Below are positions 45,521 to 56,669 of a stretch of 64,000 nt of DNA, piece by piece. The notes beneath the pieces were generated by a model. The model saw only the letters and a program-made list of their open reading frames with translations. It did not search any database and was not told the origin of the DNA. The first letter of the stretch is position 1. Every line of letters starts with the position of its first letter. The DNA comes from Chalciporus piperatus. Its lineage: Eukaryota; Basidiomycota; Agaricomycetes; Boletales; Boletaceae. Location: NCBI GenBank assembly GCA_038093975.1, contig JBBPTG010000009.1, positions 248,001-312,000 on the forward strand, read 5' to 3'. The position numbers were made by a program, and so were the translations under genes.

Positions 45521-47730
45521 TTACAACGCCTCAAGCTTCACCTGAGCCTGATCCCAATTCATCGCGTCGTCGTCATCGTCGTCCACCTCCCTCTCCTCGT
45601 TACCAGCTCCCAGTCCCCATCCACCAGCGTTAGTCTGTTGTTGTTCTGATAGTGCCGACGAAACCCCTCTTCGGCCACGGTTATACATCGTTCCGAGTCG
45701 CGGTGTCTCGTTTCCCTCATCGCCACCCTCGTCTTCAGCGTCAGCATCCACACCGCGTGCAACTCCGCTTCTCTCTGGCGGAAGCATAGACACGGGCCAT
45801 CCACCAGCACTCAGAATCATACGTTTCACGTCGTGTCCCCCGATTCGGCCGCGGCGATCGCGTGGAATGCCAGCGGAGAGGAAGCTAGGTGTAGCAGCAC
45901 GGACTGTGAGACCACGGGCGAACGATTGACGTGGGGCGTGGTGGGGTGCTTGTGCTCGAGCATGGTGCTGAGCTTGGGAGATTAGCCGGAGTAGATCAGC
46001 TATAGCTGCTTCTCCTGCATTTGGTTGGACCTCTGGCGCACGGAGCGACAGGGTCGGCGAAGGTGGACGCACGCGTCGCTCCGAGGTAAGTACGAGTAAC
46101 CTGCCAACTATTCGTCAGATTAGAAGAATCACTGCGACTTTGGACAACCCACATTTGTTGTAGCCTCGGCTGACGGTACGACCCGAGTCTGATGAGAGTC
46201 TCCTTACACAGTGGTGGAGAAAGGAGCGTGTGCAGCCAACTATGCAGTGGCACGACGACGCGGTCTCGGAAGGCACAAAGCGCAACACTTCGAACATCGA
46301 TGATTGGAGAGAGTGCCGAGAGTGATGATAGCGTTGGTCCAACTTTGCCGCCTTGACGCACAGGCGAACTAGCACGATGTTGCTTCGCCGTGCGGTGCAA
46401 AGACGTCAGCAAAGGGTCTGTCTGTAAGGGAAGTAGAACCTGATTGTGATCGTCTTAAGCAAGAGATATCGGAAACGGTAGGTTTTGCTCACTCCTTCAA
46501 CATATGGTAGTACATGGTCCCAAAAGAAGGACCAAAGCTCGACCAAACGAGTCGGGAGCAACTCATCTGTCAATCCAACGAGTTTCGCGTTTATGGTGAC
46601 CATTCCTGCTCCGATCAGCTCGCGCGCGTCAGTGGCAAGAGTTGTCAGAGCCCTTGATGGCGAGGCAGCCAAGACCGTCTGGATATGACGTCTTACAAGG
46701 TCGTTCAGGTCTTCTCTGGAGAAGTTGTCAACATAGTTCTGTGAAGAATCCAGCAAAAAGGCTCACATCGGCACACGTAATGGTTCTTCATTGAATAAGG
46801 GTAGAACATGCACATGCAGCGTGCCCCATGGGTTGTCCTTATCGGACGTCGTTGTACCAGATAGGGCGCTTATGCCATGGCTGTGCGATGTGCCAGGAAC
46901 GAGTGTGGCCGTCGAAGGTGATGTGGACGGAGCAAGGGTGAGCGTCGACACAGATGCGCTTGATGAGAGCGAAGTTGGGAGACCGGGAGTGAGACCCGCA
47001 AGCGTGCCTAGTCTGTGCATCTCGCGCGTGACCAGTTTTGAGTCGTAGGTGCGTGTCGAAGGCTGTGAAGAGTGGTGATCGGAACGCTAAGTACAACAAT
47101 TGGGGGGATAACTCCGCCTAAACTCACCTTCGTGGGGGATGTATGAGCCTTGTTGTTTACCGGAGTTGGGCAAGGTACAGAAGTCATGTTTGGGACTAAT
47201 ATATCTCTTTGCGCGGTTATTTCAGATGGAGAGTGAGAATGTGATCGTTCTTTGTCGACGTCAAGCTGAATGCGGGTTCGAGACGGCGATGTCTTGCAGT
47301 GACTGGACGTATTCGAAGTGAAGAAGCCCAGTCGCTTCGATAGCTGCTGTTGGTGTTGATGGGACGTACTCGACAGGACGGGTTCCGAGTTGAGGATGTC
47401 GACGTCGGTGTTATGACGTCCCTGCGGTGCCGCGTTGTCGGGATCTAAGTTATTATCAGTCAATGTGTCAAACGACGGGCGACGATGATCAAGATGAAAG
47501 CCAGACAAACCCAAGGACGGCCCAGCGACGCGGGGCAAGGCAGCTCGTGGACGAGGCGTTGCGTCACTCGAGGACGCTGAACGTTGGTGATCGCCACGAC
47601 CATGCCTGTTTGGGCGAGCTGTGTTCTTGTCTCCCTTGCCGTTCCCGTTGCCATCACCAACCGATTCGGTAGCAAGTGGGGGCGATGAAGGCCCACTTTC
47701 ATAAGACCTTCGACCGAGACCAAGGAGCAT
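45521..47730 (-). CDS. HbrB-type TORC2 subunit (Bit61/PRR5-like)
   Basis: Exons 47730-47128, 47062-46767, 46715-46493, 46439-46153 and 46100-45521 give 662 residues. The core matches the HbrB family: DLNDLVRRHIQTVLAASPSR, LVELWSFFWDHVLPYVEGVL, LPLQTDPLL, and DVRSVALCAFRDRVVVPLHS. Family members (yeast Bit61, human PRR5/Protor) bind the TORC2 complex, which controls actin polarity and membrane stress through AGC kinases. The N-terminal 200 residues are disordered, serine-rich and basic, and the C-terminal region is Arg/Pro rich with a run of aspartates (DDDDDDAMNWD). The exon 3 acceptor (46716) was chosen to keep phase. It diverges from the Spc34-like gene over 197 bp. Confidence 0.82.
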
Positions 47731-47927
47731 GTCTACCCCAAGGGCAAAGCGTCGATGGTTGTGATGATGGCCCGTGGGTCTGACAGCAAGACATATGTAT
47801 TATTACCAGGAAATGTCTTACCACCTTGAATTGGATAACCGCGACCACTGTGGGTAGATTCGAGGACGTTTTTAGACGCTGTCAACGACGACGAGGAGAC
47901 AGGCAAGAGTGGCTGTGTAACACGGTC
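47731..47927. promoter_or_regulatory. Divergent promoter, HbrB-like and Spc34-like genes
   Basis: 197 bp between start codons; no specific element recognised. Confidence 0.45.
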
Positions 47928-49825
47928 ATGGCATCCCTCTCAGATAGAATAGACCATCTCACAGCGACAGCAAAGGCAATACGAGCATCGGCGACCGCTG
48001 TCGTCCCCAGCGAGGACAATCCAACACCCAGCGCGATCCCATTTACGCGCGCTGTCCTCGAGACCGCCCTCGGTGATCTCATTCGCGACATCGATGCTTC
48101 GGAACTCGGCCTCTTCACCTTGATACCCGCCCCAGATGCAGACGTTCGAAAGCAGGCAGACAATGCCACGCGGCGCGGAGAGATATCGCGCGTCGAGTTC
48201 CCTGGGGCCACTCCACTGAGAAAGCAGCCCGCCAGGCGGGATGACCTGTTCAGACCCAAAGAATACGACCCCGAGGTGTATGCTCATGCTGCACTCAAAT
48301 ACTTGGATCGATAGTACGTGTACCACCCTGTTCTTCAACGATCCATAACATCGTTCTCGTAGTCAAGCGATCCGGCGAATGCCCCGTGCTCGTGCTCAGG
48401 TACTTTCACTCATCGACCAACTCGATCAAGTTCGCGACAATGTCAAGAAACTTAACGAGACTTTGCAAGAGGTGTGTCATCCATCTCGCAAATACGTTCA
48501 ATGACTGACTTCTCGAATGCGCAGCTAACGAGTTCTGCAGCAATGTCGGCTCTAACATCTCACGGTTCTGGTGTTGCTGAGGAAGAGCGGCGGATCATCG
48601 ACCTACAGAACCGTCTCTCGGAGTTACGAACACAGGTGTGCATATCCCCAGATATAGAGCATTCAGTTGATCCATATGGCTAACAGAAAGAGACGCTTCT
48701 CAAACCGGTCTCCCCAAAACGAACTACGAAGCCAAAGGCAGCCTCCAAACCTATTGCTAAACCACCCCCTGTACTGTCTCCGGAGCCAGAAAACCATGAA
48801 GACGCGTTCTGGTCAACTCCCGTTGCTTCAGCACGCACATTACGATTCACTGATCGACTCCTGGAGGAAGAACCCGACTTCGGTGAAGTATCTGTCCTAT
48901 CATTCGACAGCCCAGGACCTGCTCCCAAATCGGTGTTTGCACGCCTGGCTGCTGGAGATAGTCTGACAGAAAAGGGTTTTAGTGCCATGAAAGACGATGA
49001 CGTGTTTGGCGGAAATGAGAGTCAGGTTCAGAGTCAGGTTCAGGAAGCTACTGAAGAAGATGCAGATGATGGCGATCCGCATGACAATTCCAGTCCAACT
49101 GAACCTGACCCTGAACTCGAACCTGACCCTGCACCCTCTGTCATGGAAGCTCCTGACGATGAGGCACCCGAGGAAGAGCCAGATGAGGAAAAGACCGTTA
49201 TGCTCTTGAAGCTTCCGCTCCCCACACCAGAAGATCCAGCTGAATCCTCGCCTGTGGAAACAACGTCACAGCTGGCTACGCATTTGGCCGAGGCATCTAC
49301 AGCGCCCTCATCAAAGGCACCTAAACTCCGGGTGACGCCAGAACTGGAACGCATTGCGGTGAGGATCAACTGTTCTTTTCATGGCTGGTTTGTATCCTAA
49401 AGCGTTACGCAGGCTCGAATATGGAACACTGTTGGTGAAATCCTCGTCCCTGGTAATAGCAATACGAATCCGCCTCGGGCAAAGGAGACTCTGTAAGCCT
49501 CGATGGCCCCTTTGTACACTGCGCCACTGACCATTGATGTTGTAGTGCTCTTATCGAATCGTTGGCCGCTCGATCACCTTCTCCTGGCTCTCCCACGTCC
49601 TCCAGCGTTTCTTCCTTAGCTTCGGCGACTGCTGGCCCAACGTCTCACCAAGTGAACACTGCTCAGCTCCTTCATGTGCTGCTAACTGCGCCCAACCAAG
49701 CGATGCCGCTCAACCAACTCAAAGCCGCTATCGGGAGCACAAGGGCACTTTATGCGTGCGTTGCAAAGAAGCTCATTCGAATTGATAGGGGAGGCGGAGA
49801 GCAAGTTGTCCTGTTTGATGCGTGA
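47928..49825 (+). CDS. DASH/Dam1 complex subunit Spc34 (probable)
   Basis: Exons 47928-48313, 48363-48471, 48525-48635, 48687-49358, 49413-49492 and 49546-49825 join in phase. The N-terminus has SLSDRIDHLTATAKAIRASA and FTRAVLETALGDLIRDIDAS followed by ELGLFTLIP. This matches the Spc34 pattern in which a phenylalanine-led helix is followed by LIRDTE-like and ALF residues. A helical coiled-coil segment (QVLSLIDQLDQVRDNVKKLN; DLQNRLSELRTQ) precedes a long acidic, disordered insert. A C-terminal winged-helix-like part ends VAKKLIRIDRGGGEQVVLFD. Spc34 belongs to the ring complex that couples kinetochores to microtubules. The family call is from motif memory and is not certain; an unrelated kinetochore subunit is the main alternative. 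Confidence 0.65.
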
Positions 49826-50010
49826 GTCTGGAACAGGGTTTGGGGCATTTCCATTGTTAGCGGAACCCATCCGTTCTCGCCGGCTCACCGCCGTATAACA
49901 CGTTGCACGAATCACATTGTCAAAGTGGCTCTCATGGCAATCTTACTCTATCGCCCTTCTACTCCTCCCATCCTCCGCGACTGCTCATTTGGCCTGTCCC
50001 TTTAGCAGTT

Positions 50011-52372
50011 ATGACACTTGACAGCACTCATACCGTCACCGAACTTCCCCCATGTCGCAATATCGTGATCTTTGGAGAGATTGGCGTGGGTAAAAGCTCT
50101 GTGGTCAACCTCATCGCTGACGAAGAGCGGGCTAAAACATCGAGCAGTGTAAAGATCTGCACGCAACACTCAGAGGAGCATGTCGTTTCATTCGGATCTG
50201 TTCGTTTTATCCTGCATGATACCGTTGGTCTACACGATTCAACAGGGAAGAAGAACAAGACTACGCCGAGTGCCGTGAATCAAGCCTACACGCTTATCTC
50301 CAAACTCGAGAGCTCAGGAGGTGTTCAGCTTCTCTTGTTCTGTATGAAGGGCGGCGGACGGATCTCCACCACGGCACAACAGGCGTACAATCTCTTCGTG
50401 GATGTCTTGTGCAACCGTCAAGTCCCAGTTGTTATCGTCGTGACGTATCTGGAGACGTACAGCTGTATGGAAGAGTGGTGGAACAAGATGGAGAAGGAGA
50501 TCCAAGAGCACGGACTCGATTCCGTTGGACATGTTTGCATCACCGCTACGCGCGGTTACAAAAACCGCTTGGAGGATAGGTACCAACATTCGAGAGACGA
50601 GATCAGGAAGGTCCTCCTCCAGTACAGCAATCTCAGATCGATGGAGACCATCCGAATCCATCATGATAGACCACGGCACACGCAGCGGAATATCCTCACA
50701 CGTCGCTCGGATGTTCCGAACGTTAATCAGATACAGAGGAGTCTCGTTGATCGCTATGGCTTTCCTGTGGAATGGGCTAAAGATCTAGCGAGAAGGATGC
50801 AGACGAGCAGTGCCGAGATTCCCTTGAATGTGAGTGGATGTTGGATGCAATAGTATTCCCCGTCGATGTTCACTGGAATTTGTAGGTGGAATTCTCAGGA
50901 AGCAGCCCTGTGCTTCCTTCGTCAATTTCGCCCTCTGAAGGCCGTCCGAGGATAGAGGAACAGCAAGGGCAACCTCATCTTGACGTGGTAGTTCAAGACG
51001 ATAATGCCAGTGAGGCCACGGAAGCTCTCCCGAATGTTGTAGATTCTTCCCGACCGTTGTCATCTGAAACTGATCAGCCACCCATCCTGTGCCAGAATAA
51101 TTTTCCGTATGAAGACCTTACCTCGAGGATCACTGGCAAGGGAAGTTATGCAACTTCTTATGGCGCATATGGCGACATCTGGAAGTGTGATCTAATTTGC
51201 GGGGATACTATGAGGAAGGTTAGATTGTTTTCTAGATTTTTTCATCTGCTGGAAAAGTTACTGTTGATTTAAGGTGGCTGTCAAGGCCGTTAGACCACCC
51301 GCTGGCGAGGGTAATGATATGGATGCAGTGGCAAAGGTGATTCTCTTCTTGAATATGATTCGCGTCACCCTTATCTGATGCATGAACTACATTGATGTAT
51401 TCAAGAAGCTCCGCAGAGAGCTCAAAATATGGGCAAGGCTTCAGCATGAGAATGTGATACCACTCCTTGGCGTTGTGTCCGGCTTTGGACCGCTACCGAG
51501 CATGGTTTGCCCTTGGGTTGGCAACGGCACTCTTTCTGGATATCTTAAACGATGGGATGCAGATCTCAGGATAACCCACAGACTGGCTCTGGTAGGCATT
51601 TCGTAAAACCTATCAAGAGAGTGACTCTAAACACCATCATTTCCTCTTCAGCTCCATGACGTGGCTGTCGGGCTTCGATACCGTATGTTTTCGATTGATC
51701 TGCTTGTTTCCGTATCTCCTAAATGCCTCTTGCAGTCCATTCACATGAAATGCCAATTGTGCACGGTGACATTCACAGTGTGCGATTTTCCAGAACTATT
51801 ATGTCGGGGTGTCTCACCTTCATCTAGGACAACATACTGATCGACGAACATGGCAAGGCGCTCTTGTCAGATTTTGGACTCTCTCTTGTCATCCAGGAGT
51901 TCCTGGGGACATCATATCTACAGTCTTCCGTTTACGGATGCATGCAATTTGCCGCACCAGAGTTATTTCCGTCCTTCGAGGCTGGCCAAAGTGTGCTTGT
52001 TTATCCGACCAGTTCCGCAGACGTGTACTCGTTCGGTTGTGTGATGTTGCACGTAAGTCTCGGGTTGTCCACCGAGCAAGTGTCGATGACATCAGATTGG
52101 TCTTGCAGGTCTTATCGTCACAGAAGCCCTTTGTTGGGATGTCAAAAGGACCAATCTTGATTAAACTTACCCAAGGGCAGCGACCTCCACTTCCCGAGGA
52201 CCATGGACTGCAGCCTGACCACCACGCCTTCATTCAACGGTGTTGGGGAGCAGCAGATGAGCGCCCTTCCGCCGAAGAAGTCGTCACGTTCATTCATGCC
52301 CAGCTGACTAGTTCACTTATCCTGTGTAGGCAATGGACTGGTCCCGGTTCGAGGCCGATATTTCCGATTTGA
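50011..52372 (+). CDS. AIG1-like GTPase fused to TKL-type protein kinase (fusion gene 1)
   Basis: Exons 50011-50829, 50886-51218, 51274-51336, 51406-51591, 51652-51682, 51736-51779, 51828-52052 and 52109-52372 sum to 1965 nt, giving 654 residues in one frame. G domain: G1 GEIGVGKSS (residues 22-30), G3 DTVG and TYLE in the G4 place, then the helical module RYGFPVEWAKDLARRMQ. A 90-residue polar linker leads to a full kinase domain: glycine loop YGAYGDIWKC, catalytic VAVK lysine at 388, HGDIHSDN with Asp489, DFG at 507-509 and FAAPEL. The HGD catalytic loop and overall layout are those of fungal TKL-like kinases. All key residues are present, so both GTP binding and phosphotransfer are plausible. 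A nucleotide switch controlling an attached kinase recalls the ROCO/LRRK plan, but no homology to those is claimed. It lies tandem with a paralog at 53.7 kb. Confidence 0.82.
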
Positions 52373-53654
52373 TGTTTGTTGTTGTAGAGTGGTGGGTCCG
52401 AACTTCGCGGCTGGGCGCAATCACTACTTGGGTTCAGCTAGTGGCGTGGCGGTGTGTGAGCGTGATGTCTGCGCTGGAGACAGTCTTGCTCTTCCAAGGC
52501 GTCAGTCAAATCTCGCGCACTACTAGTACGGCGCAACAGAATAATTTCCCCTCATCACGGACTCAGAGAGCAATCCAATAATTGAATCCTGCCCGCCAAT
52601 CATCCTGTACCCAAATGATTACCCTAAGGCTACACGAGGCCAAGTTTGAACTTAACCCAGATGGTGGTCAACCCACGTTATTTAGGTACTATCTGTATCT
52701 TCGACCCACAACTTTCTCCCCGTGTTCCGAGGAGATGGGCGCTCGGCGCTCAGTTGGCCAACGAGGTCATCGCGAGGAGATTTGGCTGCAACGCTCCGCA
52801 GTGGCAGTTCTTCTATCACCAAACCTTCCGCCAACTGTCGAAGAAGCCAAGAAACCATCCACCCGAGACCACCCGCTCCAAGCCTTGTGCACTCGAACGA
52901 ACACGCCGCAAAGGCAGTCCCTGCCACGAATCAAAGGTGGAATATTGTCATTCCACCCTTGTTCCACCCTGCCCCCAGCCTGATCTAAGGTCCATGAAGG
53001 CTCTTGCTCTGAATGTGAGTAAAAGCATACCAAGTTGTTACGATTATTATTCCCATTTACAGACTTGGCAATGTCTTTGCGGACCTCAACCTTGGCCATG
53101 ACTATTCTTTGCTTCTTCAGCCGCCCATGAATATAAGTATCCCGCCCGGAGAACGCATGTTTGCAGGGTCCGTTCAAGATACTCCACAACTCAAGTTTTG
53201 CCTTCTTGAGTATCATCTTGACTATGAGGTTGGACGATCCGATGCGATATGGTTAGATGCTGAGGCGGCACTGCACTGGCACTTTTGCTGCGTCAATGTC
53301 GCCAAATGCCATCATGGCTCTCCATCCGGGTCTCAACGCGTGTTTTCCATTGCCACCTGAGTGTCAAGTCCTTCGGCACGCCTTATTGGCACTCAGATGG
53401 TGATGGCGTTGACCACCAAACCACGGACCTCTAAGCTAGACCACTAACACAGATAATCCTTCCTCCGAGCCCGCCTTTGAGCCCTTCCATCCTACCTCCC
53501 TTTCCTTAGTATTTGCTATCATTCGCTGGTCCTATAAATCCGCCCTCTGGGCTAATCCTTGTCGCTTCACAGACCCAGCGTGTCATCGTGATACGCGTAA
53601 TCGCAAATATCTTCTCTGTCTTCCTTAGCGAATAGCTTTGGCCAGGGTGACTAA
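52373..53654. other. Spacer between the two fusion genes
   Basis: About 1.3 kb. It holds one coding-like stretch, listed separately at 53127-53360. Open frames at 52.6-53.0 kb are of low quality and cannot be joined to it in phase. Otherwise nothing seen. Confidence 0.45.
53127..53360 (+). CDS. Coding-like fragment, unknown
   Basis: The frame is open from about 53028 to the stop at 53360 and reads well (YRLGNVFADLNLGHDYSLLL; then from the ATG at 53127 MNISIPPGERMFAGSVQDTP; VGRSDAIWLDAEAALHWHFC). A potential acceptor is present at 53063, but the matching upstream donor leaves a stop in phase. It may be the last exon of a small unknown gene or a decayed fragment. No family recognised. Confidence 0.3.
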   Translation: MNISIPPGERMFAGSVQDTPQLKFCLLEYHLDYEVGRSDAIWLDAEAALHWHFCCVNVAKCHHGSPSGSQRVFSIAT

Positions 53655-56128
53655 ATGTCAAATGACTGTAAGGTTTGTCTGGAGTTTTATGTCTTGTTCA
53701 TCAAGAGGCTGACATGAGAAGATCCCCCGTGCCCCAAGGAATGTCGTCTTTTTTGGCGAGACTGGGGTCGGAAAAAGCTCCACCATCAACCTTCTCCTCG
53801 AGGCGGGAACTGTCGCCTCTGTTTCAAACGATTCTCAACCTTGCACACGAAGCAGCGACCATTACGAGACCAAGCTATGTGGTACACCATTCACCCTTTG
53901 GGATACCCGTGGTCTGGGTGAAGGCTCAAGCTTTTTTCGAAACTTGTTTGGCGGCCCACGCTCTGAGAAGGAACTGAAGAAGTTCCTAGAACAAAGACAT
54001 CGCAACAACGAACTCGACCTCCTCGTATACTACGTTCGTGGATCCAGAGCGACCAAGGCGTCACTGAAATACTATAACACCTTTTGCGCTGTGACGCGTC
54101 GATTGGCCGCTCCGGTAGTCATTGTGGTGACTCACCTAGAGAAAGAGGTCGATTTGGAGGATTGGTGGAAGCGAAATTCGTCTAGCTTCAAAGGCCTTGA
54201 GATGGAGTTCGATGGTTACGCTTGCATCAGTTCTCTTCCAGGTCATGCTCGTTCAGCTGAATCCAGGGAGAGACTCGTCGAGCTTCTCTGTAGGAAATAT
54301 CGATGGGAGGCGAAAGGGCCGGGATCCTATTTCGGGTCCCCAGTTCAGCGAGCCGTGACCGCAGGCAAGGGCCCAAACCTTCTCCGGTCCGTGCTCAGGC
54401 CCTGGGCGACCAGGAGCGACTCTGAGGTTCCGTTCCCTGGCCGGAATGTGGTTGATGGCGCAGTACCTTCCAGTCCGGCATCATCGACAAGATATTCCAG
54501 CTATTATACTCCTGCTGAATCGCCTCAGAAGTCCCGACCGTCGACGCCGGTGGTCCAACCACCGACCCCGACTACCGAAGAACAGACTGCGGTGATCCAA
54601 TCATCAATGCAAGTGCTTCGACCGCACTCCCATAACTCTCTTGCGGCGGTATCACCTGTTGCCACGTTCTTGCGAGTCAGCCGTTCAAGATCTCCCCGCG
54701 GCGAAGACACAGACAGTATGGAATCCGATTCAAACTCCATGTTTCATGAGAGGTGGGCAAGTCCGGCTTTGTCCTCAATTGTCTCAGCTGAAATCACGTT
54801 TGAAGTTTCCGCAGTAGTGACACTTCTGAGGCTCACCTCCCATGCAACGGAGAGAATGATATCTCTTGCGCGAACGATGGACCTAGACCGAGTGTCTTAG
54901 AGCGCCTGAGTGACATGCCTTACAAGCATCTGACTGCTACAGTGAGAAGGAAGAAAGGCTACGCCACTCGAAGCGGCTCCTTCGGAGACATCTGGGAGTG
55001 TGAACTGATCGAAGGAGAACATTCTCGCATGGTTCGGTGTCTTCGACTGCTTGTCGCTTTTAACGCATCATTGACGAAGGTCATCAGGTTGCCGTAAAAG
55101 CTGTCAAGGTACAACCCAGCACTAGCTATGGCTTCGAAGAATCGCAGGCCCATCATAAGAGGCACGAAAAAGTAACGTTAAAACCATATCGATGGTGTTC
55201 TGTGCTAAAGGAACCCTAGAAACTTCGCCGGGAGCTCAAAGTTTGGGAGAGATTGCAGCACAAAAATGTTGTACCCTTGATTGGCCTCGTGGCTGGCTTT
55301 GGGGACTTGCCGAGCATGGTCAGCCCTTGGTACGCGAATGAATCCCTGACACGATACCTCGCCCTCCACCGCGAAATGGAATTGCCTGCAAAGTATGCCC
55401 TGGTGAGTTGTTCGCCTGCCATCCCGTGGATATATTTTAAACGTCGAGTGAAATGTTTCAGCTTCGTGATATTGCAGCCGGGCTCTGCTATCGTGAGCGC
55501 CTATTCTATGATAACTGTTACATATGTAAACTCTGTGCCCACCAGTCCACAGTGAGGATGTCGTCCATGGTGACCTGCATAGCGTATGATGTCTCCCAAA
55601 TACCGTTTGCTGCTTGGCTGACTCTTCTGAAGGAGAATGTCCTTATTGACGAAAACGGGGCAGCATGCCTGGCCGACTTTGGTCTTTCGTTCGTCAACGA
55701 TTTTGTGGGCACCTCGTATATCAGATCGAACGTTTGCGGTGCCATCCAGTTTGCAGATCCGGATTTCGTCAAACAAGCACATGAGGCCCAAGATAAAGTG
55801 GTTCACCCGACGAAACCTTGCGACATCTACTCGTTTGGAGGATTAATGCTCCATGTATGTGACGGTTGGAGGCTGGTCCGTAGCGCCCGGCTGAATGCAC
55901 TCTGAATAGGTTCTCTCTGGCACAAAGCCGTACGATGGTCTGAAACAACCCGCTCTTTATGCCAAGGTTCTAAGAGGAGAACGTCCCGACATTCCAAAGC
56001 CCGATGAGCCTTGGCACGAGTCGGAATTGTTGATTCGCGCGTGTTGGGATCCTGAAAAACGTAAGCGCCCGTCAGCAGACGAAATTCCTAGACGGTTCCC
56101 TACACATCAAACGCCAACTATTCAATAA
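53655..56128 (+). CDS. AIG1-like GTPase fused to TKL-type protein kinase (fusion gene 2)
   Basis: Exons 53655-53672, 53719-54752, 54815-55031, 55088-55171, 55220-55402, 55462-55492, 55546-55583, 55633-55854 and 55910-56128 sum to 2046 nt, giving 681 residues. G1 is GETGVGKSS (19-27), G3 DTRG (68-71), and VTHLE sits in the G4 place. A long serine/proline linker (about 230-350) joins to the kinase through an intron (54753-54814) that removes an in-frame stop. Kinase: YATRSGSFGDIWEC, VAVK with Lys427, HGDLHSEN with Asp532, DFG at 550-552; the APE position reads ADP. Relative to fusion gene 1 the kinase intron positions are the same, including a 31-nt exon. The 18-nt first exon is the weakest part of the model. 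Domain function as for its neighbour; biological role unknown. Confidence 0.75.
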
Positions 56129-56371
56129 GTTGTAGCCTGTCTCACGGTGAGGATGCCCGTTCTCCCTTGTCCAGGCTCCTTCGTGAAAGCTATCCGCTCT
56201 ATAAACGATTTCATTCTATCACGTAGTTTAGTAATCTCGATCATCACGATCTGATAACCATAGCGAAGCTAGTGCCATATCATTAAGCTTGATTGTTACA
56301 TTCATGTTGTACTCGTAGTATCTTGCACCCTATGTTATGGCTCACTCGAAGCTGTAAATATTTATGCAGCA

Positions 56372-56628
56372 TAAGATGGGGCTCATGCAGTTTCAACCAA
56401 GGTCACACTGTGACGCCCGCCAAACCTTGGTGGGAATGTGACGGCCCCACAATCCTTGCAAAGCCATCAGTCGCTAAAACTTGCCTCACATTACATTGTC
56501 GAGAAAATGAAAACTGTAGAAGTGATTTAAATAGTCGTACACACAACGCCATTTTCTGCAAAATGCTGTTGTCAGCTTGGAGTAAGCTTTGTCACGCCGT
56601 TGGTTGAAACTGCATGAGCCCTATCTTA
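56372..56628. mobile_element. MITE-like element with 29-bp terminal inverted repeats
   Basis: Positions 56372-56400 and 56600-56628 are inverted copies with one mismatch: left end TAAGATGGGGCTCATGCAGT, right end the reverse complement of TAAGATAGGGCTCATGCAGT. TA at both extremes fits a TA target duplication as made by Tc1/mariner transposases. At 257 bp with no coding capacity, it would be a non-autonomous element. It ends 41 bp before the start codon of the next gene. Confidence 0.75.
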
Positions 56629-56669
56629 GATTGATTTGGACGCATCTCATTTTGTGCACTACTTTGACA

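Noticed and set aside
54915..56128. Kinase of fusion gene 2 as a separate gene starting at MPYKHL
   Set aside because: The kinase frame is open upstream of that Met, and an intron (54753-54814) joins it in phase to the GTPase frame, removing the apparent stop; fusion gene 1 has the same design.
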